Source: a bacterium D16-36 (lineage in GTDB: Bacteria; Bacillota; Clostridia; Lachnospirales; Lachnospiraceae). Taken from it: DNA of 64,000 bases. Below, in pieces: positions 18,201 through 26,345 of the stretch (position 1 is the stretch's first letter; every line of letters starts with the position of its first letter). The stretch lies in the NCBI GenBank assembly GCA_003611745.1, contig RAYF01000009.1, forward strand, positions 62,001 to 126,000. Reading direction: 5' to 3'. The notes beneath the pieces were generated by a model. The model had not been told where the DNA came from. It was given only the letters and a program-made list of their open reading frames with translations, and made no database searches. The position numbers and the translations under genes were made by a program.

Positions 18201-18769
18201 TCTTTTGCTGCCCCGGCAAGCACTGTAAGAATCTCTTCTGACGCAATATAGTGATTTTTGATATAATCCATAAATCCCCGGTAAATTATCTTTATATCTG
18301 TCAGTTTTCTGGCTAAGGCCGGATGTTTTTTTGCCGCATGAATCATATCATCAAGGACATCCTCATCTGCCCCATACTGCAGAAGCTCCGATAAAAACGA
18401 TTTAATTTCCTGAACATAACCTTTTTTATGTATATTTTTTCCAAAATAGCCTAACTGCCCTTCCAGATTATTCAATACCTTTTTTAATATCATCGTCTTT
18501 CCCATATCATCCAGAACCGGGACACTGCCCGCACCAGTTTCTGAAAAGACACGGAATGCCAGACGCAGAAAGCTCTGCACATCAATATTCATAATGCCCT
18601 TTGCTTTGCTGATAGCAATTAACTCCTTCTGGGTCTGCATTGTAAACTGCTCCGGCACCAGAAAAATATACTGGCGTGCCGGAAACATTTCTGCCTCCCT
18701 CGTAATCAGATGCTGCATATAATATGTCTTTCCCCTGCCAGAACCTCCAAGGATAAATTGTAATGACAT
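15290..18769 (-). CDS. addB: ATP-dependent helicase-nuclease AddB
   Basis: Partner of AddA; supplies Chi recognition and the second nuclease. The 1159-residue product has a P-loop GGSGRGKTYYM at residues 8-18 and a C-terminal RecB-family nuclease (LKVVDYKTGKK). The iron-sulfur cluster ligands typical of AddB are visible: a Cys in RYAACAFSYFM and three in CQYCPYKSIC near the end. The start has SD GGAGG six bases upstream. A 149-residue membrane-anchored protein precedes it by 35 bp. Confidence 0.96.
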   Translation of the reverse strand: MSLQFILGGSGRGKTYYMQHLITREAEMFPARQYIFLVPEQFTMQTQKELIAISKAKGIMNIDVQSFLRLAFRVFSETGAGSVPVLDDMGKTMILKKVLNNLEGQLGYFGKNIHKKGYVQEIKSFLSELLQYGADEDVLDDMIHAAKKHPALARKLTDIKIIYRGFMDYIKNHYIASEEILTVLAGAAKESEILKDSIVCLDGFTGFTPIQYQFIEKLLQVARKVYVSVTIDKKVSIVKVGARHELFYMSQHTIHKLRKMAEDNRIEVCPEIWTGEEIEKTRFAEAEDIFALENYLFRYPLKTAGKDKKNISIHVLKQPEKEVDFAVEQIRNLLQGGTCRYRDIAIVTGDLSVYGILAGEIFERAGIPCFIDTKKSIFANPFVEMIDTVLEIFLTDFQAEKVLAFEKNLFSKAEGEQVDLLDNFLRATGIRGWKKWNSVWDCSKVFYGLQKEVLEYISLQIDTVRLELTEQLGGLYEKIGRGKHTVREYAEAICGWLYEQKYYLDILAKTEEFMQENELAMAKEYSQIYEIVLEVFDRLVELLDDETMDLREFKELLDTGFSEARIGLIPPGVDQVVIGDINRTRLADIKYLFFLGMNDCNIPKSGSKGGVISDSERLFLTEEEFELAPTVRDTVYTEQFYLYLNLTKPSRHLYLTYCESGNDGKQQNPAYIIDRIQKIFPNCEKRIEEEREDDSYLLGNNLGKDFLIQGLRSRNYSRQKWKEVYSYYKRNPQTEDTLKNLVDAAFYREEQTELSREAVRALYHDILTGSTSQFERYAACAFSYFMRYGLNLGERAEHQVEFFDIGNIVHEALELYTKELIKEGKNWDEISEAEQHVRANQCVNAVVEQYKNGLLYNTERDTYLVTRLRRILARTVWAITKQMELGEFRTVDSEISFEIMHQTKGGDVVKELDRYNEDEDGNLLRLIGRIDRIDSLVKGDAVYLKVVDYKTGKKNISLSDLYHGLQMQLMIYLKAGVEETAEKSGKLVIPAGVLYYNIDDPMVEGKGEKETVEHAILKGLKMDGLLNEDDPVLPSLDSGFLADGGKLAADKSSYILPFATNKDGWLKKTSKTVTTKDFADLMEFTEQKLKDIRNEIMDGKIAVNPYRKLDSSGETACQYCPYKSICRFDTKIQGNEYRILEKLGNDEVMSQIRGESGKE

Positions 18770-18804
18770 CTCTTTCCTCCATCGTTTCTTTTCATAGTTT
18801 CCGT

Positions 18805-19254
18805 CTACTTCCTGTGTTCCTCCATCATCTTGCTCACCGACTCCACAATAATTTTTTCCGTATACTGCGACTCCTTTGAAATAACTATTTCCTCCATGCT
18901 CCTTCCGGCAGCCAGTTGTTTCGATATCTTCTCAACTGTCGGCTGCATCAGAGGATACATTGTTTCTACACTTTCATCGAGATTCACTAACTCAACAGAT
19001 TTAACATTATCCTCATCCAATGACAACTGTAAATTCACCGTGGCATCCCCAATCTGTATTTCCTTTGTGTAAACACCCGCTTCATACTGGTGCTCACCCT
19101 CATCTGCCACTGACGCACTTTCCTTTCCTTTTCCACCTTTATCGGACGACAGCATTACAATTAAAAAAATTAACGCTATGACGCAAATTCCGACAAAAAT
19201 TGCAGTATAAATCAATTTTCTTAGCTGTAGGACAACGATTCTGGTTCCCGACAT
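18805..19254 (-). CDS. Membrane-anchored protein of unknown function upstream of addB
   Basis: A 149-residue protein with a short cytoplasmic N-terminus, one membrane helix (about 12-34, TAIFVGICVIALIFLIVML) and an extracytoplasmic domain. The outer part (YTKEIQIGDATVNLQLSLDEDNVKSVELV) alternates as a beta-sheet and loosely recalls FMN-binding or flavodoxin-like export domains, but no catalytic or ligand motif is clear. SD GGAGGGGG is strong. It probably shares a transcript with addBA, though a role in repair is not implied by its topology. Confidence 0.7.
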   Translation of the reverse strand: MSGTRIVVLQLRKLIYTAIFVGICVIALIFLIVMLSSDKGGKGKESASVADEGEHQYEAGVYTKEIQIGDATVNLQLSLDEDNVKSVELVNLDESVETMYPLMQPTVEKISKQLAAGRSMEEIVISKESQYTEKIIVESVSKMMEEHRK

Positions 19255-19466
19255 GGCTCCCCCTCCGTTTTATGCTTCTATTCTGGCATACCACCAAACC
19301 TCCTTCTTTCAGAAGATTCTGGCGATACCCTTTTGTGACACCTTTTTATCATTATATTAGCTAAGAAGAATATTTATTACATAATTTTGGCATAAAAGTA
19401 AAGACAAGCGGATGGGCATGTCACATACTTGCATGTGTATCTGCTTGGACATTTTTATATAGATTT

Positions 19467-19496
19467 AAAAAGGGCACCAGCAAAAGCCGGTGCCTG
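19467..19496 (-). terminator. Intrinsic terminator of the Ig-like protein gene
   Basis: On the minus strand GGCACCGG-CTTTTG-CTGGTGCC followed by CTTTTT, placed 10 bp after the stop codon. Confidence 0.85.
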
Positions 19497-19506
19497 AAAA
19501 TCATTC

Positions 19507-19851
19507 TTAATTATCAATTTTAAATTGAACCTGCAGAGGCTGCTTCAAAGGTTTACCACTTAAAGAAGTTACCTTTGTAGTAATATTTAATATGTAAGAC
19601 TCATTCTGTGCATACGGCTCCAACGGCTCTATCTCGATTTCGTTCTCCAGTGAATTATAACGGATTGCCGTTTTTAGCGGTGACATGCTGAGTGTCGTCA
19701 CATAAAGGTTCACATTATTGACCGTCTTCGGGTCAAGCGGGATATTAAATTTAATCTTCCACAAAAAATTACCTGTCTTAAACTTCAAATCCTGCCTTAC
19801 CTTGCTTTCCAGACCTTCAGTCATAGTTTCAAATGCCAAATAATTTGCCAT
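19507..19851 (-). CDS. Small cytoplasmic protein with SbsA-type Ig-like fold
   Basis: A 114-residue protein without signal peptide. PLDPKTVNNVNLYVTTL...LENEIEIEPLEPYAQNESYILNITTKV follows the pattern of the SbsA Ig-like domain (Big_5), usually found in secreted or S-layer proteins, here as a free-standing domain. Function unknown. A very good SD (AAGGAGG, 9 bases from ATG) and a tidy terminator show it is a real monocistronic gene. Confidence 0.75.
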   Translation of the reverse strand: MANYLAFETMTEGLESKVRQDLKFKTGNFLWKIKFNIPLDPKTVNNVNLYVTTLSMSPLKTAIRYNSLENEIEIEPLEPYAQNESYILNITTKVTSLSGKPLKQPLQVQFKIDN

Positions 19852-20125
19852 GGTTTGTTACCTCCTTTTGCGCATAGCATTACGCATACTCCCTAGAGCG
19901 TGTATACAGATATTTACTTACCACAAACCAATTTCCATGCGTTTATGGTACTTCCTATATATTTTCGATATTGGCGCGAAATTTCTTTCTCACCGTCTTC
20001 CCTTTATCATATCATATTTTGCAGCCTTTGTGTAGTTGCTATTCTATTTTTTTGCCACAGCCCCTTCAAAATAATAATAATCTCAAATAATTCCCCAATT
20101 TCCCCATGTCTATGGTATACTTTTT

Positions 20126-20233
20126 ATATACTAGGAAAGTTCTCGGCATGTGGTGGTGCACCAACAATAAATGCAAAGAACGTTAGTTCTTTGCATTTTT
20201 GCTAGGGCACAAGCGAAGTCTGTGCCCTTTTTT
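20126..20233 (-). repeat. Three-part interspersed repeat, GGGCACAG family (copy 1, reverse)
   Basis: Read on the minus strand: hairpin GGGCACAG-ACTTCGCT-TGTGCCC (20227-20205), a second hairpin AATGCAAAGAAC/GTTCTTTGCATT, then a tail GTTGGTGCACCACCAC...CGAGAACTTTCCTA ending in an AT-rich TATAT. The same order recurs at 36626 and 41966. On the plus strand the first hairpin is followed by TTTTTTA and could end a transcript. Apart from this copy the 19852-20326 spacer shows nothing definite. Confidence 0.8.
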
Positions 20234-20326
20234 ACAAAAGGTGCGAAGTTTTTGCAGGTCCGATAACACCTCAACATGCAAAACTACTATCACACCTAAG
20301 AAGAACGCAAGAAAGTGAGGCTGCAA

Positions 20327-20947
20327 ATGGCAAAAATAAATTTTAAACCCGGCAACATGCTTTACCCACTGCCAGCTGTTTTGGTGAGCTGCTGTGATAC
20401 AGGCACCTCCCCCAATCTCCTGACAGTCGCATGGACAGGCACTGTCTGCACGAACCCGCCCATGGTCTCCATTTCTGTGAGGCCGGAACGTTATTCTTAT
20501 TCACTAATTAAAAATTCCGGGGAATTTGTTGTAAACCTGACCACAAAAGACCTTGCTTTTGCCGTTGACTACTGCGGTGTGCGCTCTGGCAGGGATGTAA
20601 ACAAATGGGAAAAATGCCATCTGACAATGGTTCCCGCAGATACTGTCTCCTGCCCTATGGTTGCAGAATCACCTGTCAACATAGAATGCCATGTCACAGA
20701 AATTAAGGAACTTGGCTCCCACCATATGTTCTTAGCAGAAGTTACAGCAGTACATGTCGATGATACATATTTAGACGAAAAAAACAGTTTTCATTTAAAT
20801 GACAGCGGCCTGCTTGCCTATTCCCATGGAACGTACTTTACACTGGGAGATGCGCTTGGGACATTTGGCTATTCCGTCCAAAAAGAAAAGAAACGGAAAA
20901 AAGCCGGCGGAGACAAAAATTACCACAAAAATCCAAGGCACAACTGA
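20327..20947 (+). CDS. Flavin reductase-like (flavoredoxin family) protein
   Basis: A 206-residue FMN-binding split-barrel protein of the flavoredoxin/DIM6 type. LPAVLVSCCDTGTSPNLLTVAWTGTVCTNPPMVSISVRP and SGEFVVNLTT are characteristic. The substrate is not predictable; members act as electron carriers or NAD(P)H:flavin reductases. The GTG at 20315 is part of the SD (GTGAGG); the ATG at 20327 is six bases after it and is taken as the start. The C-terminus is Lys-rich. Confidence 0.88.
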   Translation: MAKINFKPGNMLYPLPAVLVSCCDTGTSPNLLTVAWTGTVCTNPPMVSISVRPERYSYSLIKNSGEFVVNLTTKDLAFAVDYCGVRSGRDVNKWEKCHLTMVPADTVSCPMVAESPVNIECHVTEIKELGSHHMFLAEVTAVHVDDTYLDEKNSFHLNDSGLLAYSHGTYFTLGDALGTFGYSVQKEKKRKKAGGDKNYHKNPRHN

Positions 20948-20996
20948 CACCTTCTTTCCACAAATTCATACATTAAAATAAAGGGGGATTTATTTT

Positions 20997-22856
20997 ATGA
21001 AAATATGCTACCTGAAAATTAGAAATTTTAAATCCATCCGCGAGTTAGAAATAAAAAACGTTGAAAGTGCAATGATTCTGGTAGGAAAAAACAATACCGG
21101 AAAAACTGCAGTAATAGACGCTCTCCTTCTCGCGGCCGGAATGCGTATTATCAAACCATACGAATATCTGGATTCTACTTGTACTGTCGAAATAAAACTC
21201 CAGATTGCATATACGGAAAGCGATTTAAACTATTTTCATTCCAAAGGCATTATCAGCAAGGCACATGACTATGAGGAATGGCTGAAAGAATTTGAAACAT
21301 CGCTTCCCTCTTTTCAGGATGGCATTATCTCCTTTACCTGCCTGATTGACCCAGACCAGTCCATACGCTATGAGGATGGTTTTCAGGAAAATAATCCTTT
21401 TATTGTAGATATATTCCCAAAAATATATCACATAGACCAGAACCGAAATCTCGAGGCGTTGCAGAACGATGTATTTAGCTTCTATGATAAAGAATCTTTT
21501 CAAATGTTAAAAGATAATTTGTGTACTTTTGACAGCACAAGAACATGTAATTTATGTTTTGAGTGTATCGATTCTATCAATAGAAAGGTACCAGAGGAGC
21601 TAACCCTTTATGAAACTGCACGCCTCTTACAATACAAATTATTTCACACAAATCTAAGTGAATTTGCGCAGAAAGTGAATGAGCACTTCCGGGCAAACGG
21701 CAGCCCGTCACAGGAAGTACAGTACAGGCTGAATTTTGACTTAGATAAACTGCTAAATGTAGACACTTTAATCTACAACAAGGTACGGGATGGCTCCGTA
21801 GGCTCCATCAACCTGCTCAGTGAGGGACTCCGTAGCATTTATGCGCTCTCCCTGTTAGAAACCTATGTAGAGGAAGAAGATATCCTTCCATGCATTATTA
21901 TGATGGAAGACCCGGAAATATATCTTCACCCGCAGCTTCAAAAAGTTGCCAGCGAAATATTATTCCGCCTTTCCAAAAAAAATCAGGTGATTTTTTCTAC
22001 GCATTCGCCAAACCTGATTTTTAACTTCTCTACAAAGCAGATTAAAGAAGTAAAATTAGACAATGAATATTTTACAACAATCCAAGAGGACACAAAAATT
22101 GATATTATTCTTAACGATTTAGGCTACACGGCAAATGATTTAATGAATGTCAGCTTCGTTTTTATTGTAGAAGGGAAACAGGACAGCAGCCGCCTCCCTC
22201 TCCTTCTGGAAAAGTATTACTCCGAGATTTATGATGAGGAGGGAAATTTGCAGAGGATTACAATAATTCCTACCAATAGCTGCACCAACATCAAAACATA
22301 TGCCAACTTAAAATATATTAATAAATTATATCTCAAAGACCAGTTTTTGATGATACGTGACAGCGATGGAAAAAACCCGAAATACTTAAAAAAACAGCTC
22401 TGCAGCTATTATGACCAGCGCGCCAAAGAGGATATAGGAAACCTGCCGAAAGTGGAACCAAAAAATGTCCTGATACTAAAATATTATTCTTTTGAGAATT
22501 ATTTTTTAGATCCAAAAATTATGGCAAAAATCGGTGTCCTTAAATCCGAAGAAGAATTTTACAATATATTATACAAAAAATATAAAGATTATTTATATAA
22601 ATTAAATAGTATGAAAAAACTGCTCCGTACAAAAAATATCCGCATCCGCAGCAAACAGGATATCAAAGACAATATGGAAGATATTAAAATATATGTCAGG
22701 GGACACAATTTATTCGATATTTTCTATGGCCGCTATCACGGGACTGCAGGTCAGGAAATTCTCAAAAAATACATTGATGCTGCACCTAGGGAGACATTTC
22801 AGGATATTTTTGACGCGATAGATTCTTTTGTATATTTTGAAAATCGAAAGAAGTAA
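20997..22856 (+). CDS. OLD-family ATP-dependent endonuclease (AAA ATPase + TOPRIM)
   Basis: A 619-residue protein with an ABC/RecF-like ATPase in the N-terminal part (LKIRNFKSIRELEI then P-loop GKNNTGKTAVID, residues 30-41; LSEGLRSI signature; MMEDPEIYLHP Walker B; STHSPNLI switch) and a C-terminal TOPRIM domain (FIVEGKQDSSRLPLLL, MIRDSDGKNP). This is the architecture of OLD nucleases, including GajA of Gabija, but no UvrD-type gajB or reverse transcriptase partner is adjacent, so it is an orphan OLD. Role unknown: phage defence or DNA metabolism. SD AAAGGGGG precedes the ATG. Confidence 0.87.
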   Translation: MKICYLKIRNFKSIRELEIKNVESAMILVGKNNTGKTAVIDALLLAAGMRIIKPYEYLDSTCTVEIKLQIAYTESDLNYFHSKGIISKAHDYEEWLKEFETSLPSFQDGIISFTCLIDPDQSIRYEDGFQENNPFIVDIFPKIYHIDQNRNLEALQNDVFSFYDKESFQMLKDNLCTFDSTRTCNLCFECIDSINRKVPEELTLYETARLLQYKLFHTNLSEFAQKVNEHFRANGSPSQEVQYRLNFDLDKLLNVDTLIYNKVRDGSVGSINLLSEGLRSIYALSLLETYVEEEDILPCIIMMEDPEIYLHPQLQKVASEILFRLSKKNQVIFSTHSPNLIFNFSTKQIKEVKLDNEYFTTIQEDTKIDIILNDLGYTANDLMNVSFVFIVEGKQDSSRLPLLLEKYYSEIYDEEGNLQRITIIPTNSCTNIKTYANLKYINKLYLKDQFLMIRDSDGKNPKYLKKQLCSYYDQRAKEDIGNLPKVEPKNVLILKYYSFENYFLDPKIMAKIGVLKSEEEFYNILYKKYKDYLYKLNSMKKLLRTKNIRIRSKQDIKDNMEDIKIYVRGHNLFDIFYGRYHGTAGQEILKKYIDAAPRETFQDIFDAIDSFVYFENRKK

Positions 22857-22887
22857 ATATGTCAAAATCGTGTCAATCATTTAGATT

Positions 22888-22971
22888 TCGTATTGACATA
22901 TCATACGATTTGTTTATAATATTGATAAGTGCGACTAAATTTGCGAATTAGGCATATGTTTAAAATATGCC
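22888..22971 (+). promoter_or_regulatory. murA promoter with inverted repeat and leader stem-loop
   Basis: A -35 TTGACA (22893-22898) and -10 TATAAT (22915-22920), both consensus, are 16 bp apart. An inverted repeat TCGTAT-N9-ATACGA (22888-22908) straddles the -35 and may be an operator. The 130-nt leader contains a perfect stem GGCATAT/ATATGCC (22951-22971). Confidence 0.8.
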
Positions 22972-23059
22972 CATAAATGACTTAGACAAAATACTTACAT
23001 TAAATATAGACAAGACGAATAGATTAGGATAGTAAATTTTGATTGTAATGAGGTGCGAT

Positions 23060-24361
23060 ATGGAAAATCAGTATATTATAAAAGGTGGTACTCCCCTTTA
23101 CGGAGAGGTAACCATAGGCGGCGCCAAAAATGCAGCTCTTGGCATTCTTGCGGCTGCTATCATGACTGACGAAACCGTTGTTATCGATAATCTGCCAAAT
23201 GTTAGAGATATTAATGTTTTACTTGATGCCATAGAAGGAATTGGAGCAACTGTAAATAGAATCAGCCCTCATGCCGTAGAAATAAACGGAAGTACCATCA
23301 GCAGCATGACAATAGATTATGACTCCATCCGCAAAATACGTGCTTCCTATTACCTGTTGGGGGCACTTCTCGGCAAATACCGCAAAGCGCAGGTGGCCCT
23401 GCCGGGCGGCTGTGACATAGGAAGCCGTCCAATTGACCAGCACCTGAAAGGTTTCCGTGCCCTCGGCGCTTCCGTCAATATTGAATATGGAATGATTAAT
23501 ACAGAAGCAGACCGCTTAAGCGGAAGCCACATCTTTTTAGATGTCGTTTCTGTAGGCGCTACAATAAATATTATGCTTGCTTCCTGCATGGCAGAAGGCA
23601 AAACAATCATCGAAAATGCAGCCAAAGAACCGCATATCGTTGATGTGGCAAACTTCTTAAACAGCATGGGCGCAGAGATTAAGGGTGCCGGTACAGATAA
23701 AATCCGTATTACAGGCGTCAGAAGGCTTCATGCCAGCGAATATTCTATTATTCCCGACCAGATAGAGGCAGGGACTTTTATGATTGCAGCAGCAGCCACA
23801 AAAGGCGATGTACTAATAAAAAACGTAATACCAAAGCATTTAGAAGCCATTTCAGTAAAGTTAATTGAAATTGGCGCCACTGTTGAAGAATTTGATGACG
23901 CTGTGCGTGTCTCTGCAAACCACAGGCTTAGGCATTCCCAGATAAAAACTCTGCCATACCCGGGTTTCCCTACTGATATGCAGCCACAGATTGCGACACT
24001 TCTTGCCCTCTCTGAAGGAACAAGCACAGTGACAGAAAGTATTTTTGAGAACCGCTTTAAATATGTTGATGAACTTACCCGTATGGGGGCTTCTATCAAA
24101 GTAGAAGGAAATGTTGCAATTATAGAAGGGGTAGAAGGCTTTACCGGGACTACTATCAGTGCGCCAGATTTACGCGCTGGTGCTGCCCTTGTCGTTGCCG
24201 GCTTAGTTTCAGAAGGATATACCACTGTGGACTCTATCAAATATATAGAACGGGGATATGAATCCTTTGAAGACAAATTAAACTCATTGGGGGCTTCTAT
24301 GGAAAAAATTCCGGTAGATGATGAAAGAGCTGTTCAGAAATTTAAATTGAAAGTAGGATAG
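23060..24361 (+). CDS. murA: UDP-N-acetylglucosamine 1-carboxyvinyltransferase
   Basis: First committed step of peptidoglycan synthesis: transfers enolpyruvate from PEP to UDP-GlcNAc. 433 residues. GGAKNAALG near the N-terminus holds the catalytic Lys-Asn pair, the mobile loop has GGCDIGSRP with the fosfomycin-target Cys (not Asp), and IIPDQIEAGTFM carries the catalytic Asp. An in-frame TTG at 23039 is ignored because GAGGTGCGAT is a good SD for the ATG at 23060. Confidence 0.97.
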   Translation: MENQYIIKGGTPLYGEVTIGGAKNAALGILAAAIMTDETVVIDNLPNVRDINVLLDAIEGIGATVNRISPHAVEINGSTISSMTIDYDSIRKIRASYYLLGALLGKYRKAQVALPGGCDIGSRPIDQHLKGFRALGASVNIEYGMINTEADRLSGSHIFLDVVSVGATINIMLASCMAEGKTIIENAAKEPHIVDVANFLNSMGAEIKGAGTDKIRITGVRRLHASEYSIIPDQIEAGTFMIAAAATKGDVLIKNVIPKHLEAISVKLIEIGATVEEFDDAVRVSANHRLRHSQIKTLPYPGFPTDMQPQIATLLALSEGTSTVTESIFENRFKYVDELTRMGASIKVEGNVAIIEGVEGFTGTTISAPDLRAGAALVVAGLVSEGYTTVDSIKYIERGYESFEDKLNSLGASMEKIPVDDERAVQKFKLKVG

Positions 24362-24369
24362 ATTCAACA

Positions 24370-24395
24370 GGGGATGCATTTCGCATTCCCTTTTT
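24370..24395 (+). terminator. Intrinsic terminator after murA
   Basis: GGGGATGC-ATTTC-GCATTCCC followed by TTTTT, 8 bp past the stop codon. Confidence 0.9.
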
Positions 24396-24416
24396 GGCAG
24401 AAAGGAGATGTTCGGA

Positions 24417-25580
24417 TTGTCTTCACAATTTAAAGATTATTATCATATTCTTCAGGTACACCACGATGCCTCTCCTGATGTCATTAAAGCCGCTTACCGG
24501 AAACTCTGCACTTTATATCATCCCGATACCAGCCGCAATGACAATGAAATGCAGCGTATGATGGATATTAACGAGGCCTACCGCACTTTAAGCAATCCGG
24601 ACCAGAGGGCGGCCTATCACCGGATTTGGATGGAACATTCTACAAAGCGTAGCGAACATGTCTACACAGTATCACATGCACGGACAGGCCTGCATTATGA
24701 TTCAGCAAAGGATGTATTAGACCAATTTTTTCATGCCTTATACACAAAAAACTGGACAAGCGCTTACTCCTGCCTGACACTGGAAGACCAAGAACGCATA
24801 TCTCTGGAACAATTTCAAAAATGGAGACAAGCTGTCAGTGACTGTTTTGATATGCAGGACTACCGCATTCAGAAATACCGTTCCTATAACCGCTGTAGAA
24901 TCGGCGAAGTAATTTATGAACAGGTAGCAGAATATGCTGTTATTATAAATGACTTAGACTTGCAGACCACAAAGGTTTCACAGTCTACCACCCATAAATA
25001 CGCCGCCTTTGACGGAACCTCTTGGAAAGTCTGCCTTGGCATTAAATCTGTCAAAGAAGCGACATTAAAATTCCAGTTAATGGCACAGAGAAGAAAGAAC
25101 TTTGACCCTGTTGCACTTTACCAAAGTGCCGTTTCCAAACGGGATCCGCTGACGGGCCTTCTCAGTGAAAGCGGTTTTTATGACGAAGCTTTAAAAGAAG
25201 TAGAACGTTTTAAAAGATACCATAACCCGCTTTCCTTAGTTGCATTTCAGGTACATTGCCAGGATAGTTCAAGGGAAATACCATGTCTCTGCCAATGTGC
25301 CAGTATTATTAAAGCTACCAGCCGCATTACGGATATTATCGCAAGGTTTGGAAATAATCAGATTATCTGCCTTCTCGCAGAGACAAATGAACAGCAGGCC
25401 CTTCTTGCCACACAGAAATTTGTTGCAAATATCCGTAAAAGACAGGTGGAATCTTTTAGTTTAAACGCAGGAATTATCCAGTATACCGGGACTTCTGCTA
25501 TTGAAGATGCCGTATTTGCTGCATGCTCCGATGCCAGCAGAAACGGGAACTCCATATGGATTAACAGCAAAGAAGTTTAG
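24417..25580 (+). CDS. J-domain protein fused to a degenerate GGDEF domain
   Basis: About 387 residues. The N-terminus is a J-domain (DYYHILQVHHDASPDVIKAAYR, HPD motif intact, then NEAYRTLSNPDQRAAYHR), able in principle to stimulate a DnaK ATPase. A middle alpha/beta region (about 95-230) is unassigned. The C-terminus (from RDPLTGLLSESGF) has the GGDEF-fold pattern, but the active-site loop reads ARFGNNQI instead of RxGGDEF, so cyclic-di-GMP synthesis is not expected. The ATG at 24408 abuts the SD AAAGGAG with no spacing; the in-frame TTG at 24417 has 9 bases and is preferred. The combination is unusual. Confidence 0.8.
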   Translation: MSSQFKDYYHILQVHHDASPDVIKAAYRKLCTLYHPDTSRNDNEMQRMMDINEAYRTLSNPDQRAAYHRIWMEHSTKRSEHVYTVSHARTGLHYDSAKDVLDQFFHALYTKNWTSAYSCLTLEDQERISLEQFQKWRQAVSDCFDMQDYRIQKYRSYNRCRIGEVIYEQVAEYAVIINDLDLQTTKVSQSTTHKYAAFDGTSWKVCLGIKSVKEATLKFQLMAQRRKNFDPVALYQSAVSKRDPLTGLLSESGFYDEALKEVERFKRYHNPLSLVAFQVHCQDSSREIPCLCQCASIIKATSRITDIIARFGNNQIICLLAETNEQQALLATQKFVANIRKRQVESFSLNAGIIQYTGTSAIEDAVFAACSDASRNGNSIWINSKEV

Positions 25581-25639
25581 AAATAAAAAACACAGTATAG
25601 GCAGGGATTAGAAAACACACCTTGCAGAAATGAGGGAAA

Positions 25640-26254
25640 ATGGGGCATTTTATTACCTTTGAAGGAATTGACGGAAGTGGGAAAAGTACACAAATTGCAT
25701 TGTTAAAAAGAAGAATAGAACAGTGTGGGCACCGCTGCTCCCTGACAGCAGAGCCATCCACAGGGCCAATTGGCGTCATGATCCGCCAGTGTTTATCCGG
25801 GCGCATGAAAGCTGATGAAAAAACAATGGCCGCACTTTTTGCATCTGACCGGCTGGATCATCTGTTAAACGAAACAGACGGTATCTTATCTAAAATAAAT
25901 CAGGGAATCTACGTAATTTGCGACCGCTATATTTTATCCAGTTATGCTTACCAGAGCGTAAGGGTTTCCCTTGAATGGATCAGGCAGCTCAACAGTGCCG
26001 CATTAGATACCCTCCGTCCGGACTGCCACATTTTTATTGATATAGAACCTGAAACGGCAATAGAACGCATGGCAAAAGAACGGTTCCATACAGAACTTTT
26101 TGAGACAAAAGAGCGATTAACAGAAGTCAGGAACCGTTACTTGGAATTAATAGGGCAGCTAAAGAAAAAAGAAAATATTATTATAATAAATGGAAATCAG
26201 GCCATAGAACAGATTTCTGATGATATCTGGCAGAATATTTCTAAATTTTTTTAA
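25640..26254 (+). CDS. tmk: Thymidylate kinase
   Basis: Phosphorylates dTMP to dTDP. The 204-residue product has P-loop GIDGSGKSTQ (residues 9-18), the EPS-type substrate loop AEPSTGPIG, CDRYILSSYAYQ (DRY/DRF motif) and a short lid. First gene of the conserved tmk-yaaR-holB-ricT-trmN6-rsmI cluster; the usual darA (yaaQ) gene between tmk and yaaR is absent. Its SD sits in GCAGAAATGAGGG, the same string that ends the structured elements upstream of holB and gyrB. Confidence 0.96.
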   Translation: MGHFITFEGIDGSGKSTQIALLKRRIEQCGHRCSLTAEPSTGPIGVMIRQCLSGRMKADEKTMAALFASDRLDHLLNETDGILSKINQGIYVICDRYILSSYAYQSVRVSLEWIRQLNSAALDTLRPDCHIFIDIEPETAIERMAKERFHTELFETKERLTEVRNRYLELIGQLKKKENIIIINGNQAIEQISDDIWQNISKFF

Positions 26255-26345
26255 AATACTTATTCTATTGCTAAGAAAAAGCCGAAATTATAACATATAA
26301 TACAATGAGAACTTTTTATAAATATAAAAAGGGGGGGACGTGGCC

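Noticed and set aside
20997-22856. Gabija (GajAB) defence system
   Set aside because: The OLD protein could be a GajA relative, but no UvrD/GajB helicase follows; the next gene is murA.
24417-25580. Active diguanylate cyclase
   Set aside because: The GGDEF loop is GNNQI, lacking the residues needed for metal and substrate binding.
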